A stretch of DNA of 16,286 nucleotides from CAYPHJ01 sp964410485 (GTDB lineage Bacteria; Desulfobacterota; Binatia; UBA9968), in NCBI GenBank assembly GCA_964410485.1, contig CAYPHJ010000105.1, positions 1-16,286 of the forward strand, in the 5' to 3' direction. The position numbers and the translations under genes were made by a program. Of the stretch, positions 6,707 to 12,931 are shown in pieces (position 1 is the first letter of the stretch; each line of letters starts with the position of its first letter). Below the pieces are notes generated by a model. It was not told the origin of the DNA, ran no database searches, and saw only the letters and a list, made by a program, of their open reading frames with translations.

Positions 6707-7585
6707 TCAATGCGGCCCGGGTGGGCCCAATTGTTCAATGATGTAGCCGTCAGCGTAACTCGGGTGTACCATTTCCGTTCGCAGCCGTGGTTTGCGCCGG
6801 GCCGGAAGGAAACCCGCCACTTTTGCGCGCAATTGGAGCGCCTTCGTGACGAACCAGCGCGTAGATCGAAAGGGTTTTGGAAAACCAAACGCCTCGATTA
6901 GGGGATCCTCCAATAAAGTATGAATCGTGCTACGCACCAGAGGCGATAGGACCTTGGGAAACCAGCTGACGAACAGCTCGCGGGTCGCAAGTCCTACTCG
7001 TTGATTGGATTGTGTGAACCGATAGTGTTGCTCTTCATATCGACGGTTGAAGCGCTCAAACTCCTCATAGTCAGACGGAATTTCCCGAATGTGCATACGC
7101 CAGCCGACTTCTCGCCAAAAATAGAAATAGCCAAAGCGCTCCTGATCACACAGCGGGCGCCAACCGAACCGCTCGTTCCAACGAATTGGCTCATAGATAA
7201 AGGTGGACAACACATAAAGGAAATCTTCATTGGCGATTGCGAAACGGCCGTGCAACTGGTTCATCCGCCGTAGCGCTCGCTTTCCCCGCTCGCTGTCATA
7301 ACCCCATTCGATCAACTCGCTTACGATAATGTCAGTGTCATCGTAACGTTTTTGTGAGCGCTGGCGGAACTCGCCCGTCCGATCCAAAAGGGCCGAAATG
7401 CTCGGCACCGCGAAACTACGGAACAGGGCAAACTCCAGGGCGCGCGTGGTATCGAACGGAAAATCGTAGCACGTGGAGAGAAAGATAATGCGCTTATGAT
7501 CTTTTTCCGGATCGAGGCGGCGAATGATTTCGAGTATCCCGTACCTGGACAAGGCCGAATCACGCTCCACATCAACATAACACAT
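6707..7585 (-). CDS. Oxygenase MpaB family protein (DUF2236)
   Basis: This has the pattern of the DUF2236 (PF09995) family, which contains the haem-dependent latex-clearing protein Lcp and fungal MpaB. Counting from the chosen ATG (292 residues), the landmarks are DTTRALEFALFRSFAVPSIS (45-64), TGEF (70-73), QKRYDDT (78-84), RRMNQLHGRFAIANEDFLYVLSTF (106-129), PIRWNERFGWR (133-143), GWRMHIREIP (161-170) and FGFPKPFR (233-240). H112 in LHGRF is a candidate haem ligand by analogy. The frame is open back to a GTG at 7741, but that stretch encodes a period-8 peptide made by the octamer repeat (residues such as YSNTPSLHHSITPIL), so I place the start at ATG 7585 although no strong ribosome site precedes it. 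It is divergent from the SDR gene. The substrate is unknown; in this family enzymes cleave or oxidise hydrophobic compounds. Confidence 0.85.
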   Translation of the reverse strand: MCYVDVERDSALSRYGILEIIRRLDPEKDHKRIIFLSTCYDFPFDTTRALEFALFRSFAVPSISALLDRTGEFRQRSQKRYDDTDIIVSELIEWGYDSERGKRALRRMNQLHGRFAIANEDFLYVLSTFIYEPIRWNERFGWRPLCDQERFGYFYFWREVGWRMHIREIPSDYEEFERFNRRYEEQHYRFTQSNQRVGLATRELFVSWFPKVLSPLVRSTIHTLLEDPLIEAFGFPKPFRSTRWFVTKALQLRAKVAGFLPARRKPRLRTEMVHPSYADGYIIEQLGPPGPH

Positions 7586-7624
7586 GGCGCCCGCATGAGA
7601 CCACTGGAGCGCGGAGAAAAGAAT

Positions 7625-7664
7625 TGGAGTAATGGAGTGATGGAGTGATGGAGTATTGGAGTAT
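7625..7664. repeat. Octamer tandem repeat, locus 2 (TGGAGTRN x5)
   Basis: Five uninterrupted 8-bp units: TGGAGTAA, two TGGAGTGA, two TGGAGTAT. It lies in the divergent spacer between the MpaB-type oxygenase and the SDR gene, where promoters of both would be expected. Read on the minus strand it encodes a peptide with an 8-residue period. Confidence 0.92.
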
Positions 7665-7761
7665 TGGAACCAAGCCGTTCCCGGTGTGCCCGGTTCTTCT
7701 TGCCTTGACACACTCACAAAATTCAGATCTATTTTGACCACAACTAAATAAGGAGCGCGAA

Positions 7762-8532
7762 ATGATCGAAGGACTCAAGGACAAAGTAGCTATCGTGACA
7801 GGCGGCGGGCACGGCATCGGCCGGGCTTACTGTCTGGGGTTTGGCGGCGCTGGAGCCCGCGTGGTGGTTGCGGATATCGATGAGCCTGCCGCCGTGAAGG
7901 TCGCAAAAGAAGTAACCACTCAGACCGATGCAAAATCTCTCCCGGTCAAAGTCGATGTCGCCAGCGAGGAATCAACGCAGACCTTGGCCAAGCGGGTACT
8001 CGAGCAATTCGGGCGTATCGATATTCTGGTCAACAACGCGGCGATTTTCGCCACGATTCCAATGAATCGAGGCGGCATCGATTCCATCGATCCCGCAGAG
8101 TGGGATCGGATGATGGCAGTAAATTTGAAGGGACTTTTCTTTTGCTGCCGCGCGGTCCTCCCTGCGATGCGCCAGCAGAAATCTGGCAAGATCGTCAATA
8201 TTTCTTCCGGTACCGCCCTGAACGGCAGCGCCGGGCGCATTCACTACGTTACGTCGAAAGCCGGTGTGATTGGTTTCACGCGCACGCTCGCCCGTGAGGT
8301 CGGCGAAGACAATATCAATGTGAATGCGCTGGCGCCTGGCTCCACCCTTTCCGAAGAGAACCCCACCGAAGAGATCATAAAGATGCGCCAGGCGCGTCTG
8401 AGCGACCGCGCCTTGAAGCGCGTCCAAGTGCCTCAGGATCTAGTTGGAACAGTGCTGTTTCTGTCATCGCCGCTCAGCGATTTCATGACGGGACAGACGG
8501 TGTCCGTGGACGGCGGGGTTGTGTTTCTGTAA
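7762..8532 (+). CDS. SDR family oxidoreductase
   Basis: A 256-residue classical short-chain dehydrogenase/reductase. AAGGAG is placed seven to eight bases before ATG 7762. The cofactor motif TGGGHGIG is at 13-20, and D38 in VVADID suggests NAD rather than NADP preference. NNAA is at 91-94, and the catalytic residues are N121, S149, Y162 and K166 (YVTSK). The C-terminal end (SVDGGVVFL) is typical, and APGST follows the last strand of the core. It is cytoplasmic and probably oxidises or reduces a secondary alcohol or ketone; the substrate cannot be read from sequence. It is transcribed away from the MpaB-type oxygenase across a 176-bp spacer that holds the octamer repeat, and convergently towards the DUF3175 gene. 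Confidence 0.95.
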   Translation: MIEGLKDKVAIVTGGGHGIGRAYCLGFGGAGARVVVADIDEPAAVKVAKEVTTQTDAKSLPVKVDVASEESTQTLAKRVLEQFGRIDILVNNAAIFATIPMNRGGIDSIDPAEWDRMMAVNLKGLFFCCRAVLPAMRQQKSGKIVNISSGTALNGSAGRIHYVTSKAGVIGFTRTLAREVGEDNINVNALAPGSTLSEENPTEEIIKMRQARLSDRALKRVQVPQDLVGTVLFLSSPLSDFMTGQTVSVDGGVVFL

Positions 8533-8536
8533 CATC

Positions 8537-8640
8537 TAGGTTTAGGTTGAGGCTGAGGTTGAGATTAAGACCAGATCTGATTCTTAGCCTCAACCTGATT
8601 TTCCTGGTTGGGGCTGAACCTAAACCTTAGCCTCAGCCTG
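8537..8640. repeat. Hexamer tandem repeat with inverted mate between convergent genes
   Basis: The left arm is five 6-bp units at 8541-8570 (TTTAGG, TTGAGG, CTGAGG, TTGAGA, TTAAGA). After a centre near 8571-8583, the right arm repeats the same kind of hexamer on the opposite strand (cttagcctcaacc, then cctaaaccttagcctcagcc to 8640). The arms could fold into a long imperfect hairpin between the SDR gene and the convergent DUF3175 gene, in the position of a bidirectional terminator. It contains the stop codon of the DUF3175 gene (8633-8635). Confidence 0.85.
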
Positions 8641-8965
8641 TCTTTCCCCCGCTGCGGCCGAACTGTTTGCGCAGCTCGCCTTTTGTCCGCGCGAGCACAC
8701 GTCGTTGTGTGGCGTCGAGGTTCTTTCCTGCGCGATTGATATAGAAGTTCAGCATAGACATCGCGGACTGGTAAGGCGTGCCCTTGCGGCGCGTGCTTCG
8801 GTCGGCGGACCGCTTGAGTGAGGCTGCGATTCGGCGTGGGTCCTTCCAGGTGAAAACCGAGGGGTCTAAGTCCAACGCATTACTGCGCGCCGTCACGGCA
8901 CCCGACCAACGGCGGCCCCGCGTCGGACGAGCCGTACGCGAACCTTTCTTCGCTTTCTGCGCCAT
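8633..8965 (-). CDS. DUF3175 domain-containing small basic protein
   Basis: A 110-residue, highly basic protein that I recognise as DUF3175 (PF11373) from the pattern RRWSGAVTARSNALDLDPSVF (about 18-38), DPRRIAASLKRSADRS and SAMSMLNFYINRAGKNL, ending in RRVLARTKGELRKQFGR. The function of this family is not established; many arginines and lysines suggest nucleic-acid or acidic-partner contact, which is an inference. I start it at ATG 8965 (MAQKAKKG). The frame is open further upstream but only through the octamer repeat, which encodes a period-8 peptide. No clear ribosome site is seen before 8965. The stop codon lies inside the hexamer repeat. It is a single gene on the minus strand between two repeat arrays. 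Confidence 0.82.
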   Translation of the reverse strand: MAQKAKKGSRTARPTRGRRWSGAVTARSNALDLDPSVFTWKDPRRIAASLKRSADRSTRRKGTPYQSAMSMLNFYINRAGKNLDATQRRVLARTKGELRKQFGRSGGKTG

Positions 8966-8975
8966 AAGGAACTGT

Positions 8976-9061
8976 TGGAGCAGTGGAGTTGTGGAGTATT
9001 GGAGTAGTGGAGTATTGCATCTTAAACCCATCACTCCATTACTCCATCACTCCAATACTCC
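8976..9061. repeat. Octamer tandem repeat with inverted mate, locus 3
   Basis: Five forward units at 8976-9015 (TGGAGCAG, TGGAGTTG, TGGAGTAT, TGGAGTAG, TGGAGTAT), a 15-base centre, then four units on the opposite strand at 9031-9061 (TCACTCCA, TTACTCCA, TCACTCCA, ATACTCC). The two halves can pair in several registers. It separates the 3-hydroxyanthranilate dioxygenase gene from the DUF3175 gene. Confidence 0.92.
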
Positions 9062-9069
9062 GGCTTTCT

Positions 9070-9627
9070 TTATTTTTTCTCTCCCAGGAAGCCGAGCCGC
9101 TCGGCCATTGGCGTGATCGGAAAGACATAGCCGCAAGCACTGCAGGTGCGAAGCTGAGTATTTTCGTTGAACTCCTGATACACGCGTGAAACCTGGGCGG
9201 GAATATTGTCCTGATTCATCGTACGCTGAAGCACCAACTCGTCACATTGCTCGCAGAACCAGGCGAACTCTTCGTTCTCCTCAGGGCGACGCTTTCGTTC
9301 GATCACGAGTCCCCAGGTATTTTCGAATCGCCGCGGCGAGTGCGGCATCCCGCCCGGACAGACAAAGATTTCCCCTTCGTTGATCGTAACCACTTGCCGG
9401 CGTTCACCGGGAGGCTTTAAATGCAATTCCATCGCCCCTTCAACCTGATAAAAGAACTCGTCACCAGGCTCGATATGGAAGTCGAGTCGCGTGTTGGGCC
9501 CGCGCAGAATCATGACCATAAAGTCCTTGTGGTGAATCAGCAGCTTGTTGGTGCGAAACGGCGGATTGAAGTAATCCGCGTTTTCCGCAACCCAACGTTT
9601 CAGATGATAGGTAGAAAAAAGTTCCAT
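9070..9627 (-). CDS. nbaC: 3-hydroxyanthranilate 3,4-dioxygenase
   Basis: A 185-residue cupin dioxygenase that opens the ring of 3-hydroxyanthranilate to 2-amino-3-carboxymuconate semialdehyde, in kynurenine or nitrobenzoate catabolism. Length and pattern fit the bacterial enzyme: RTNKLLIHH (25-33), the iron ligands H51, E57 and H96 in FHIEPGDEFFY and PGGMPHSP, and R47 in the substrate pocket. E110 sits in VIERKR. The second metal site typical of bacterial forms is intact, with C125 and C128 (CEQC) and C162 and C165 (CSAC). ATG 9627 has GGAG upstream. It is cytoplasmic. None of the usual partners (kynureninase, kynurenine monooxygenase, aminocarboxymuconate semialdehyde decarboxylase or its dehydrogenase) is in the window, so the source of the substrate and fate of the product are open. 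Confidence 0.95.
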   Translation of the reverse strand: MELFSTYHLKRWVAENADYFNPPFRTNKLLIHHKDFMVMILRGPNTRLDFHIEPGDEFFYQVEGAMELHLKPPGERRQVVTINEGEIFVCPGGMPHSPRRFENTWGLVIERKRRPEENEEFAWFCEQCDELVLQRTMNQDNIPAQVSRVYQEFNENTQLRTCSACGYVFPITPMAERLGFLGEKK

Positions 9628-9827
9628 GGGCTACTCCGCTCACGGGTCTGACAGCACTTCTCTATTTAATTATTTTCCCGACAGGCGCAAATTTTCTCAG
9701 CTAATCATCGCAAGGTCTTGAATCAAAGAGTAAATGCGATCACACCACGAAGTGTTTCATGATCTCACGCACGCCCACATACGATGAAAGTAGCCCCACA
9801 CTGTCATCTGTCCCACCCACCCCGGGA

Positions 9828-9928
9828 CTGTCATCCCGAACGGAAGTGAGGGATCTGCTTTTTATGCTCCTTGTTCCGTCTCGAAGAAAAAAGCAGATTC
9901 TTCGTCGCAGCGCTCCTCAGAATGACAG
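9828..9928. repeat. 101-bp imperfect inverted repeat, MITE- or REP-like
   Basis: The outer ends are CTGTCAT and ATGACAG. Inside, ATCTGCTTTTT (9853-9863) pairs perfectly with AAAAAGCAGAT (9888-9898). The arms between are related but not identical (cccgaacggaagtgaggg against ttcgtcgcagcgctcctcag). Sequences of this type (gtcatcc...gaggatct) are widespread in bacterial spacers. No coding capacity. Confidence 0.8.
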
Positions 9929-9969
9929 CCGGGGTCCAGGGGATGGCCCCACCTCACATCCCATTTTCA

Positions 9970-10112
9970 AAGGAGCACACGAAGGTCACGAAGGTTTCGG
10001 AACATTATCTTCTTGAATCTCTTAACTTCGCGCTGGGACCTTCGTGGTAAGATGTCCGGTTCTCCTGGTTGTCGCTTCACCTCTTTGTGATCTTTGCGCT
10101 CTTTGCGGTGAA
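9970..10112. repeat. Dispersed repeat words (cacgaagg / ctttgcg)
   Basis: Short direct and inverted words: cacgaaggtcacgaagg near 9978-9994 with gaccttcgtgg near 10037-10047, and ctttgtgatctttgcgctctttgcggtg at 10083-10110. The ctttgcgatctttgcg type recurs at 15901-15917. Confidence 0.6.
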
Positions 10113-10132
10113 ATGATCCTCGATTTACCTTT

Positions 10133-10903
10133 TCAACTTTTCGCGCATTCTCTCGCAACGCCGTCGGTGATTGCCCACCATATACTCAACCCTTTACGCA
10201 GCGCTTTCAAAACCTTTACTTGAAGTTCGTTGGTGACGGCGAAGCGCTCAACCAGATCATAGCCGATGTTGCTATGCTCTGTGTCTGCCTCGCCATGCTC
10301 TGCGAAAAACTCGATATCATGTTCTTTTAAGCCGTAGTGATCCCTGAAAGTCCTAAAGAACCTACCCCCTGTCAGCTGATTGGAAAATTCATTGCAGCAA
10401 TTGGTTGAAGCGACCTGCTCGAGAATCGAATTGCTGCGCAGCGCAATATCGAGCCAGCCCATGCGCGCCAACACTGTGGTCGGAAGAAAGTCCTCCTCGC
10501 GCTCGCGCCGCTCGAGCTCGGCGGCTGGAATTCCAATGCTCTCACCAAATCGCAAGAACAGCGCTCGGTGACCCGCAACTTTCCGCGGGGTTCCTTCGAA
10601 ATATTGATAGCCGACCTCAGACTGAATTATCTCGACGAATTTTTTGTGGATCTCGGGATCGTGAATACCTGAAAGTTGGCACCGGACCAACTTGGCCGTA
10701 TTAATCGCCACATTATAAGCAAAGATCCCCCAAGCCTCCCTCGCCCAGACGCGGATTTCGTCCAGACTCAGCTTGCCATCGTACAATCTGAGGTAGAAGG
10801 GATGATGTAGGCGTGCATGGCCGTTTTTCACCTCATCGATAAGAACGTCGCAGAATTCGCGTATGGGTAAGGTTTTCCCATTGAGCACAGCTTCAGCAGA
10901 CAT
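10133..10903 (-). CDS. Haem-oxygenase-fold diiron protein (TenA/PqqC/CADD-like, iron-containing redox enzyme family)
   Basis: A 256-residue, all-helical protein of the TenA/PqqC/haem-oxygenase-like fold. Early segments HHPFYLRLYDGKLSLDEIRVWAREAW (33-58) match the first two helices of that fold. FFAEHGEADTEHSN near the C-terminus contains H203-x3-D207-x2-H210, the spacing of metal ligands in haem-oxygenase-like diiron enzymes such as CADD. E96 and H112 in the middle helix (SEVGY, AGHRALFLRFGESIGI) are candidate further ligands. This argues for an O2-using iron enzyme and against thiaminase. The reaction is unknown; relatives make p-aminobenzoate or oxidise, cleave or desaturate small amino or fatty acids. 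The start ATG 10903 overlaps the end of the VOC gene by 11 bases, with GAGG just upstream, so the two are probably translationally coupled. Confidence 0.82.
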   Translation of the reverse strand: MSAEAVLNGKTLPIREFCDVLIDEVKNGHARLHHPFYLRLYDGKLSLDEIRVWAREAWGIFAYNVAINTAKLVRCQLSGIHDPEIHKKFVEIIQSEVGYQYFEGTPRKVAGHRALFLRFGESIGIPAAELERREREEDFLPTTVLARMGWLDIALRSNSILEQVASTNCCNEFSNQLTGGRFFRTFRDHYGLKEHDIEFFAEHGEADTEHSNIGYDLVERFAVTNELQVKVLKALRKGLSIWWAITDGVARECAKS

Positions 10904-11372
10904 CAGTCACCTCGGAGGTCAATGGCTTTTGAAGGTTTTTGTTGGACTGCTTGCGATTATCAAACTCGAACTTATTTGTATTGCAAGCGATCTCGACCCG
11001 ATTGCTATCCGGGTCTAAAAAACTGATGGATCGATTGCCGGCGACTTCCAGAAACTCTGGCCCGCTGACGATCGGGATCCGGTGCCGTTTGAGAACAGGA
11101 TAAAGCGCGTCGACTTCTTCCTGACTACTGACGTAGATGCAAAAATGATGAACTTTGGGCGTTGCCTTGCGGTCAGCTATTTTGGCCCCCTTGGGCAGTT
11201 CCATCAGTGCAACATCATGATGTTCCCGACCGAAGCTCAAGAACGTCATCTTCGTGCGCCGGTTCCGCGCCGATACTTTCATGCCAAGTATCGACCGGTA
11301 AAACTGTTCCGATTTTTTCAGATTGGCGACATTGAGGACTATATGCCCCAACATTCCGTCACGAACAGGCAT
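10893..11372 (-). CDS. VOC family protein (glyoxalase/extradiol-dioxygenase-like)
   Basis: A 159-residue single-domain vicinal-oxygen-chelate protein. With the start at ATG 11372 the two beta-alpha-beta-beta-beta units read HIVLNVANLKKSEQFYRSILGMKV (10-33) with HHDVALMEL (51-59), then HHFCIYVSSQEEVDALYPVLKRH (75-97) with ISFLDPDSNRVEIAC (116-130). H10, H75 or H76 and E127 are at the usual metal positions. Such proteins act as extradiol dioxygenases, glyoxalases, epimerases or resistance proteins; the type cannot be assigned. The frame is open upstream to 11522, but that stretch is encoded by a dispersed repeat (RESGHP-type peptide), so I excluded it. No strong ribosome site is seen; ATG 11354 is an alternative. 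It overlaps the downstream diiron-protein gene by 11 bases, and the pair probably works together. Confidence 0.85.
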   Translation of the reverse strand: MPVRDGMLGHIVLNVANLKKSEQFYRSILGMKVSARNRRTKMTFLSFGREHHDVALMELPKGAKIADRKATPKVHHFCIYVSSQEEVDALYPVLKRHRIPIVSGPEFLEVAGNRSISFLDPDSNRVEIACNTNKFEFDNRKQSNKNLQKPLTSEVTDVC

Positions 11373-11404
11373 GGTAAACACTAAATACGCAGCCGAACGT
11401 GATC

Positions 11405-11468
11405 CTGTCAAGCCGTCCAGAATCCAAGGAGGTGGAAAACGGACTGGATGCCCGCTTTCGCGGGCATG
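11405..11468. repeat. Dispersed repeat with perfect hairpin (ATGCCCGC-TTTC-GCGGGCAT)
   Basis: A perfect 8-bp stem at 11448-11455 and 11460-11467 with a TTTC loop, preceded by gtccagaatccaaggaggtgg. I recognise this as a widespread bacterial spacer repeat. It lies just upstream of the VOC gene and in frame with it. Confidence 0.75.
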
Positions 11469-11540
11469 AGGAAATGCACTTGGGGTGTTTTTCAAACCGG
11501 TACGGGTCAGGCACACAGCCAACTCTTGTCCAAAATCTCC

Positions 11541-11648
11541 CCTGGCCCCTCCCTTCGACCACGCTCAGGGCATGCTTTTTCAAAGAGGGGAATCTTGCTC
11601 GTACCGCAATTTCCCCCTTTGAAAAAGGGGGATTAAGGGGGATTTTCT
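11541..11648. repeat. Cluster of dispersed repeats (cttcgaccacgctcaggg; CCCCCTTT hairpin)
   Basis: Contains cccttcgaccacgctcagggca (11551-11572), and a perfect hairpin CCCCCTTT-GAA-AAAGGGGG at 11613-11631 followed by ttaagggggatttt. Hairpins of the same kind are at 15968-15989 and 16121-16141. No gene is supported between 11373 and 11881 apart from these elements and a possible promoter. Confidence 0.75.
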
Positions 11649-11786
11649 TGGCGGTCAGAACCAAAACTCTACGAAGACCTCGATTCTAAAATCCCAAAAA
11701 CTTCAAAACATGATAGATAATCAATGTTCATCAACGGTACTTGTACTTATTTTGGACAGCAATGGCACACAGCGGTCTTTTTCGCC

Positions 11787-11816
11787 TTGACATAGCAAAT
11801 AGCGGCGGAATAGGCT
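11787..11816 (+). promoter_or_regulatory. Possible sigma-70 promoter of the MaoC-like gene
   Basis: A perfect TTGACA (11787-11792) is followed 18 bases later by the weak -10 candidate TAGGCT (11811-11816), about 65 bases before the start codon at 11882. The -10 match is poor, so this is tentative. Confidence 0.35.
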
Positions 11817-11865
11817 CCACGTACGGAGGAAAGTTCAAAGTTCAAGGTGAGACGCCAAAACAATC

Positions 11866-11874
11866 AAGGAGGTG
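11866..11874 (+). promoter_or_regulatory. Ribosome binding site fixing the start of the MaoC-like gene
   Basis: AAGGAGGTG lies seven bases before ATG 11882 and nearly matches the full anti-Shine-Dalgarno sequence. It decides against the longer open frame that begins at 11741, whose first 47 codons have no family resemblance. Confidence 0.88.
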
Positions 11875-11881
11875 CGCTGCT

Positions 11882-12736
11882 ATGGCTGAGTCATTGGAGA
11901 GCTTTAAGAGCTACATCGGCAAAAAGGAAACGGCCACGGATGTCGTGACTGCATCGACGATGATGAAATTCGCCGCCACATTGGGACAGGACAATCCACC
12001 ATTGGATAAAGGACAGGCCATTCCGCCGGGATGGTATGGCGGGTTTTTCCCGGCATCACACAGACCCGCGCAAATGCGCGTCGATGGTCAGGCATCCGGC
12101 GGCGGCATTGTACCGCCCATCCCTCTGCCACGCCGACGCATCGGCGGTACCAGGGTAACATTTCATGAACCGCTGAGGATCGGCGATGAAATCCAGAAAG
12201 TCACCGAGATTGCCGATGTGCAAATCGATGACGGGTCGAGCGGCGCGATGGTCACCGTGATCGAGCGAAACAGTATCTCGAACAGTCGCGGCCTTGCCAT
12301 CGTCGAAGAGCGCGACATGGTCATGCTCAGCGAGGCCAGAGCGGAAGCAGCCCCGGCATCTCCGCCGCCGATCCCGGGTGAGGCAAAGTGGCGGCAGGAA
12401 TTTGAGCCCAATCCACCCTTACTCTTTCGCTTTTCAGCGATTCGATTCAACAGCCACCGTATTCACTACGATCGCGATTATGTGACGAAAGTCGAAAAGC
12501 TTCCTGGTCTGGTGGTGCAGAGCTCGCTGATATCACAGCTTATGCTGGAGATGTGTCGTAAGGAGGTGCCTGGCAAGCAAGTGAAATCATTTGAGTTCAA
12601 GAGCTTTCGCCAGATCTACGATACGGGTAAGTTCACCGTTGCGGGATCGCCTGATGCCAGCGGGCGCGAGGCGGCGCTGTGGGCGCTCGATAGCGAAGGT
12701 CGTTTGGCAATGATGGGAAGCGCAAAGTTCGAGTAG
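11882..12736 (+). CDS. MaoC/FAS1-like acyl-CoA dehydratase (mesaconyl-C4-CoA hydratase-like)
   Basis: A 284-residue double hot-dog protein. The N-terminal half (FKSYIGKKETATDVVTASTMMKFAATLG, 8-35, with PPGWYGGFFP and RRRIGGTRVTFHEPLRIGDEI) matches the FAS1-like dehydratase domain (PF13452). The C-terminal half holds the hydratase-2 type motif FRFSAIRFNSHRIHYDRDY (182-200, with likely catalytic D197 and H192/H195) and LPGLVVQSSL (207-216). This two-part arrangement is that of the HTD2, mesaconyl-C4-CoA and itaconyl-CoA hydratase group. It probably adds or removes water on a branched or dicarboxylic acyl-CoA in the cytoplasm; the exact substrate is an inference. The ribosome site is very strong. 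It stands alone on the plus strand, convergent with the UbiD gene across a repeat-filled spacer. Confidence 0.88.
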   Translation: MAESLESFKSYIGKKETATDVVTASTMMKFAATLGQDNPPLDKGQAIPPGWYGGFFPASHRPAQMRVDGQASGGGIVPPIPLPRRRIGGTRVTFHEPLRIGDEIQKVTEIADVQIDDGSSGAMVTVIERNSISNSRGLAIVEERDMVMLSEARAEAAPASPPPIPGEAKWRQEFEPNPPLLFRFSAIRFNSHRIHYDRDYVTKVEKLPGLVVQSSLISQLMLEMCRKEVPGKQVKSFEFKSFRQIYDTGKFTVAGSPDASGREAALWALDSEGRLAMMGSAKFE

Positions 12737-12740
12737 AGGA

Positions 12741-12832
12741 ATGACCGCGGACTGGAGACGGGAGACCGGCTGAAGATGACCGGTGACCGGGGACCGGGGA
12801 CCGCCGGAAAGGATGACCGGTGACCGCGGATC
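12741..12832. repeat. Heptamer tandem repeat (GGKGACC)
   Basis: Three contiguous 7-bp units at 12782-12802 (GGTGACC, GGGGACC, GGGGACC), with further copies at 12819-12825 and degenerate ones around them (gaccgcgg, gagacgggagaccgg). It begins right after the stop codon of the MaoC-like gene. Confidence 0.8.
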
Positions 12833-12848
12833 AGAGCGTGGCAAGTCA

Positions 12849-12926
12849 TGGAGAACGGAGTATTGGTGTACTGGAGTGTTGGTCTAACGACTCATCGCTC
12901 CATTACTCCATCACTCCAACACTCCA
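12849..12926. repeat. Octamer tandem repeat with inverted mate, locus 4
   Basis: Five degenerate forward units at 12849-12887 (TGGAGAAC through TGGTCTAA), a 7-base centre, then four opposite-strand units at 12895-12926 (TCGCTCCA, TTACTCCA, TCACTCCA, ACACTCCA). It lies between the convergent MaoC-like and UbiD genes, where a two-way terminator would be expected. Confidence 0.88.
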
Positions 12927-12931
12927 TTTAG

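Larger units (their letters stand above)
9628..10132. other. 505-bp intergenic region, largely repeat-derived
   Basis: No gene is supported. It holds a 101-bp inverted repeat (9828-9928) and a group of words of the type cacgaaggtcacgaagg, gaccttcgtgg and ctttgcgctctttgcggtg (about 9970-10112). The part next to the dioxygenase gene (9628-9760) is AT-rich and is where its promoter should be, but I see no convincing -35/-10 pair. Confidence 0.6.

Noticed and set aside
7625..7664. CRISPR array
   Set aside because: The units are 8 bp and directly adjacent with no spacers, and no cas gene is present.
7586..7741. N-terminal extension of the MpaB-type oxygenase back to a GTG at 7741
   Set aside because: The added 52 residues are encoded mainly by the octamer array and give a period-8 peptide; the family resemblance begins after ATG 7585.
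8966..9034. N-terminal extension of the DUF3175 protein
   Set aside because: The added 23 residues come from the octamer repeat at 8976-9061; the family part starts after ATG 8965.
11373..11522. N-terminal extension of the VOC protein
   Set aside because: The extra 50 codons run through a dispersed hairpin repeat (11405-11468) and have no match to the VOC fold.
11613..11631. Rho-independent terminator
   Set aside because: The stem is strong but no U-run follows on either strand, and the same hairpin recurs in other spacers as part of a repeat.
11741..11881. Longer start of the MaoC-like protein
   Set aside because: A near-perfect ribosome site directly before ATG 11882 and the family N-terminus right after it make the upstream 47 codons unlikely.
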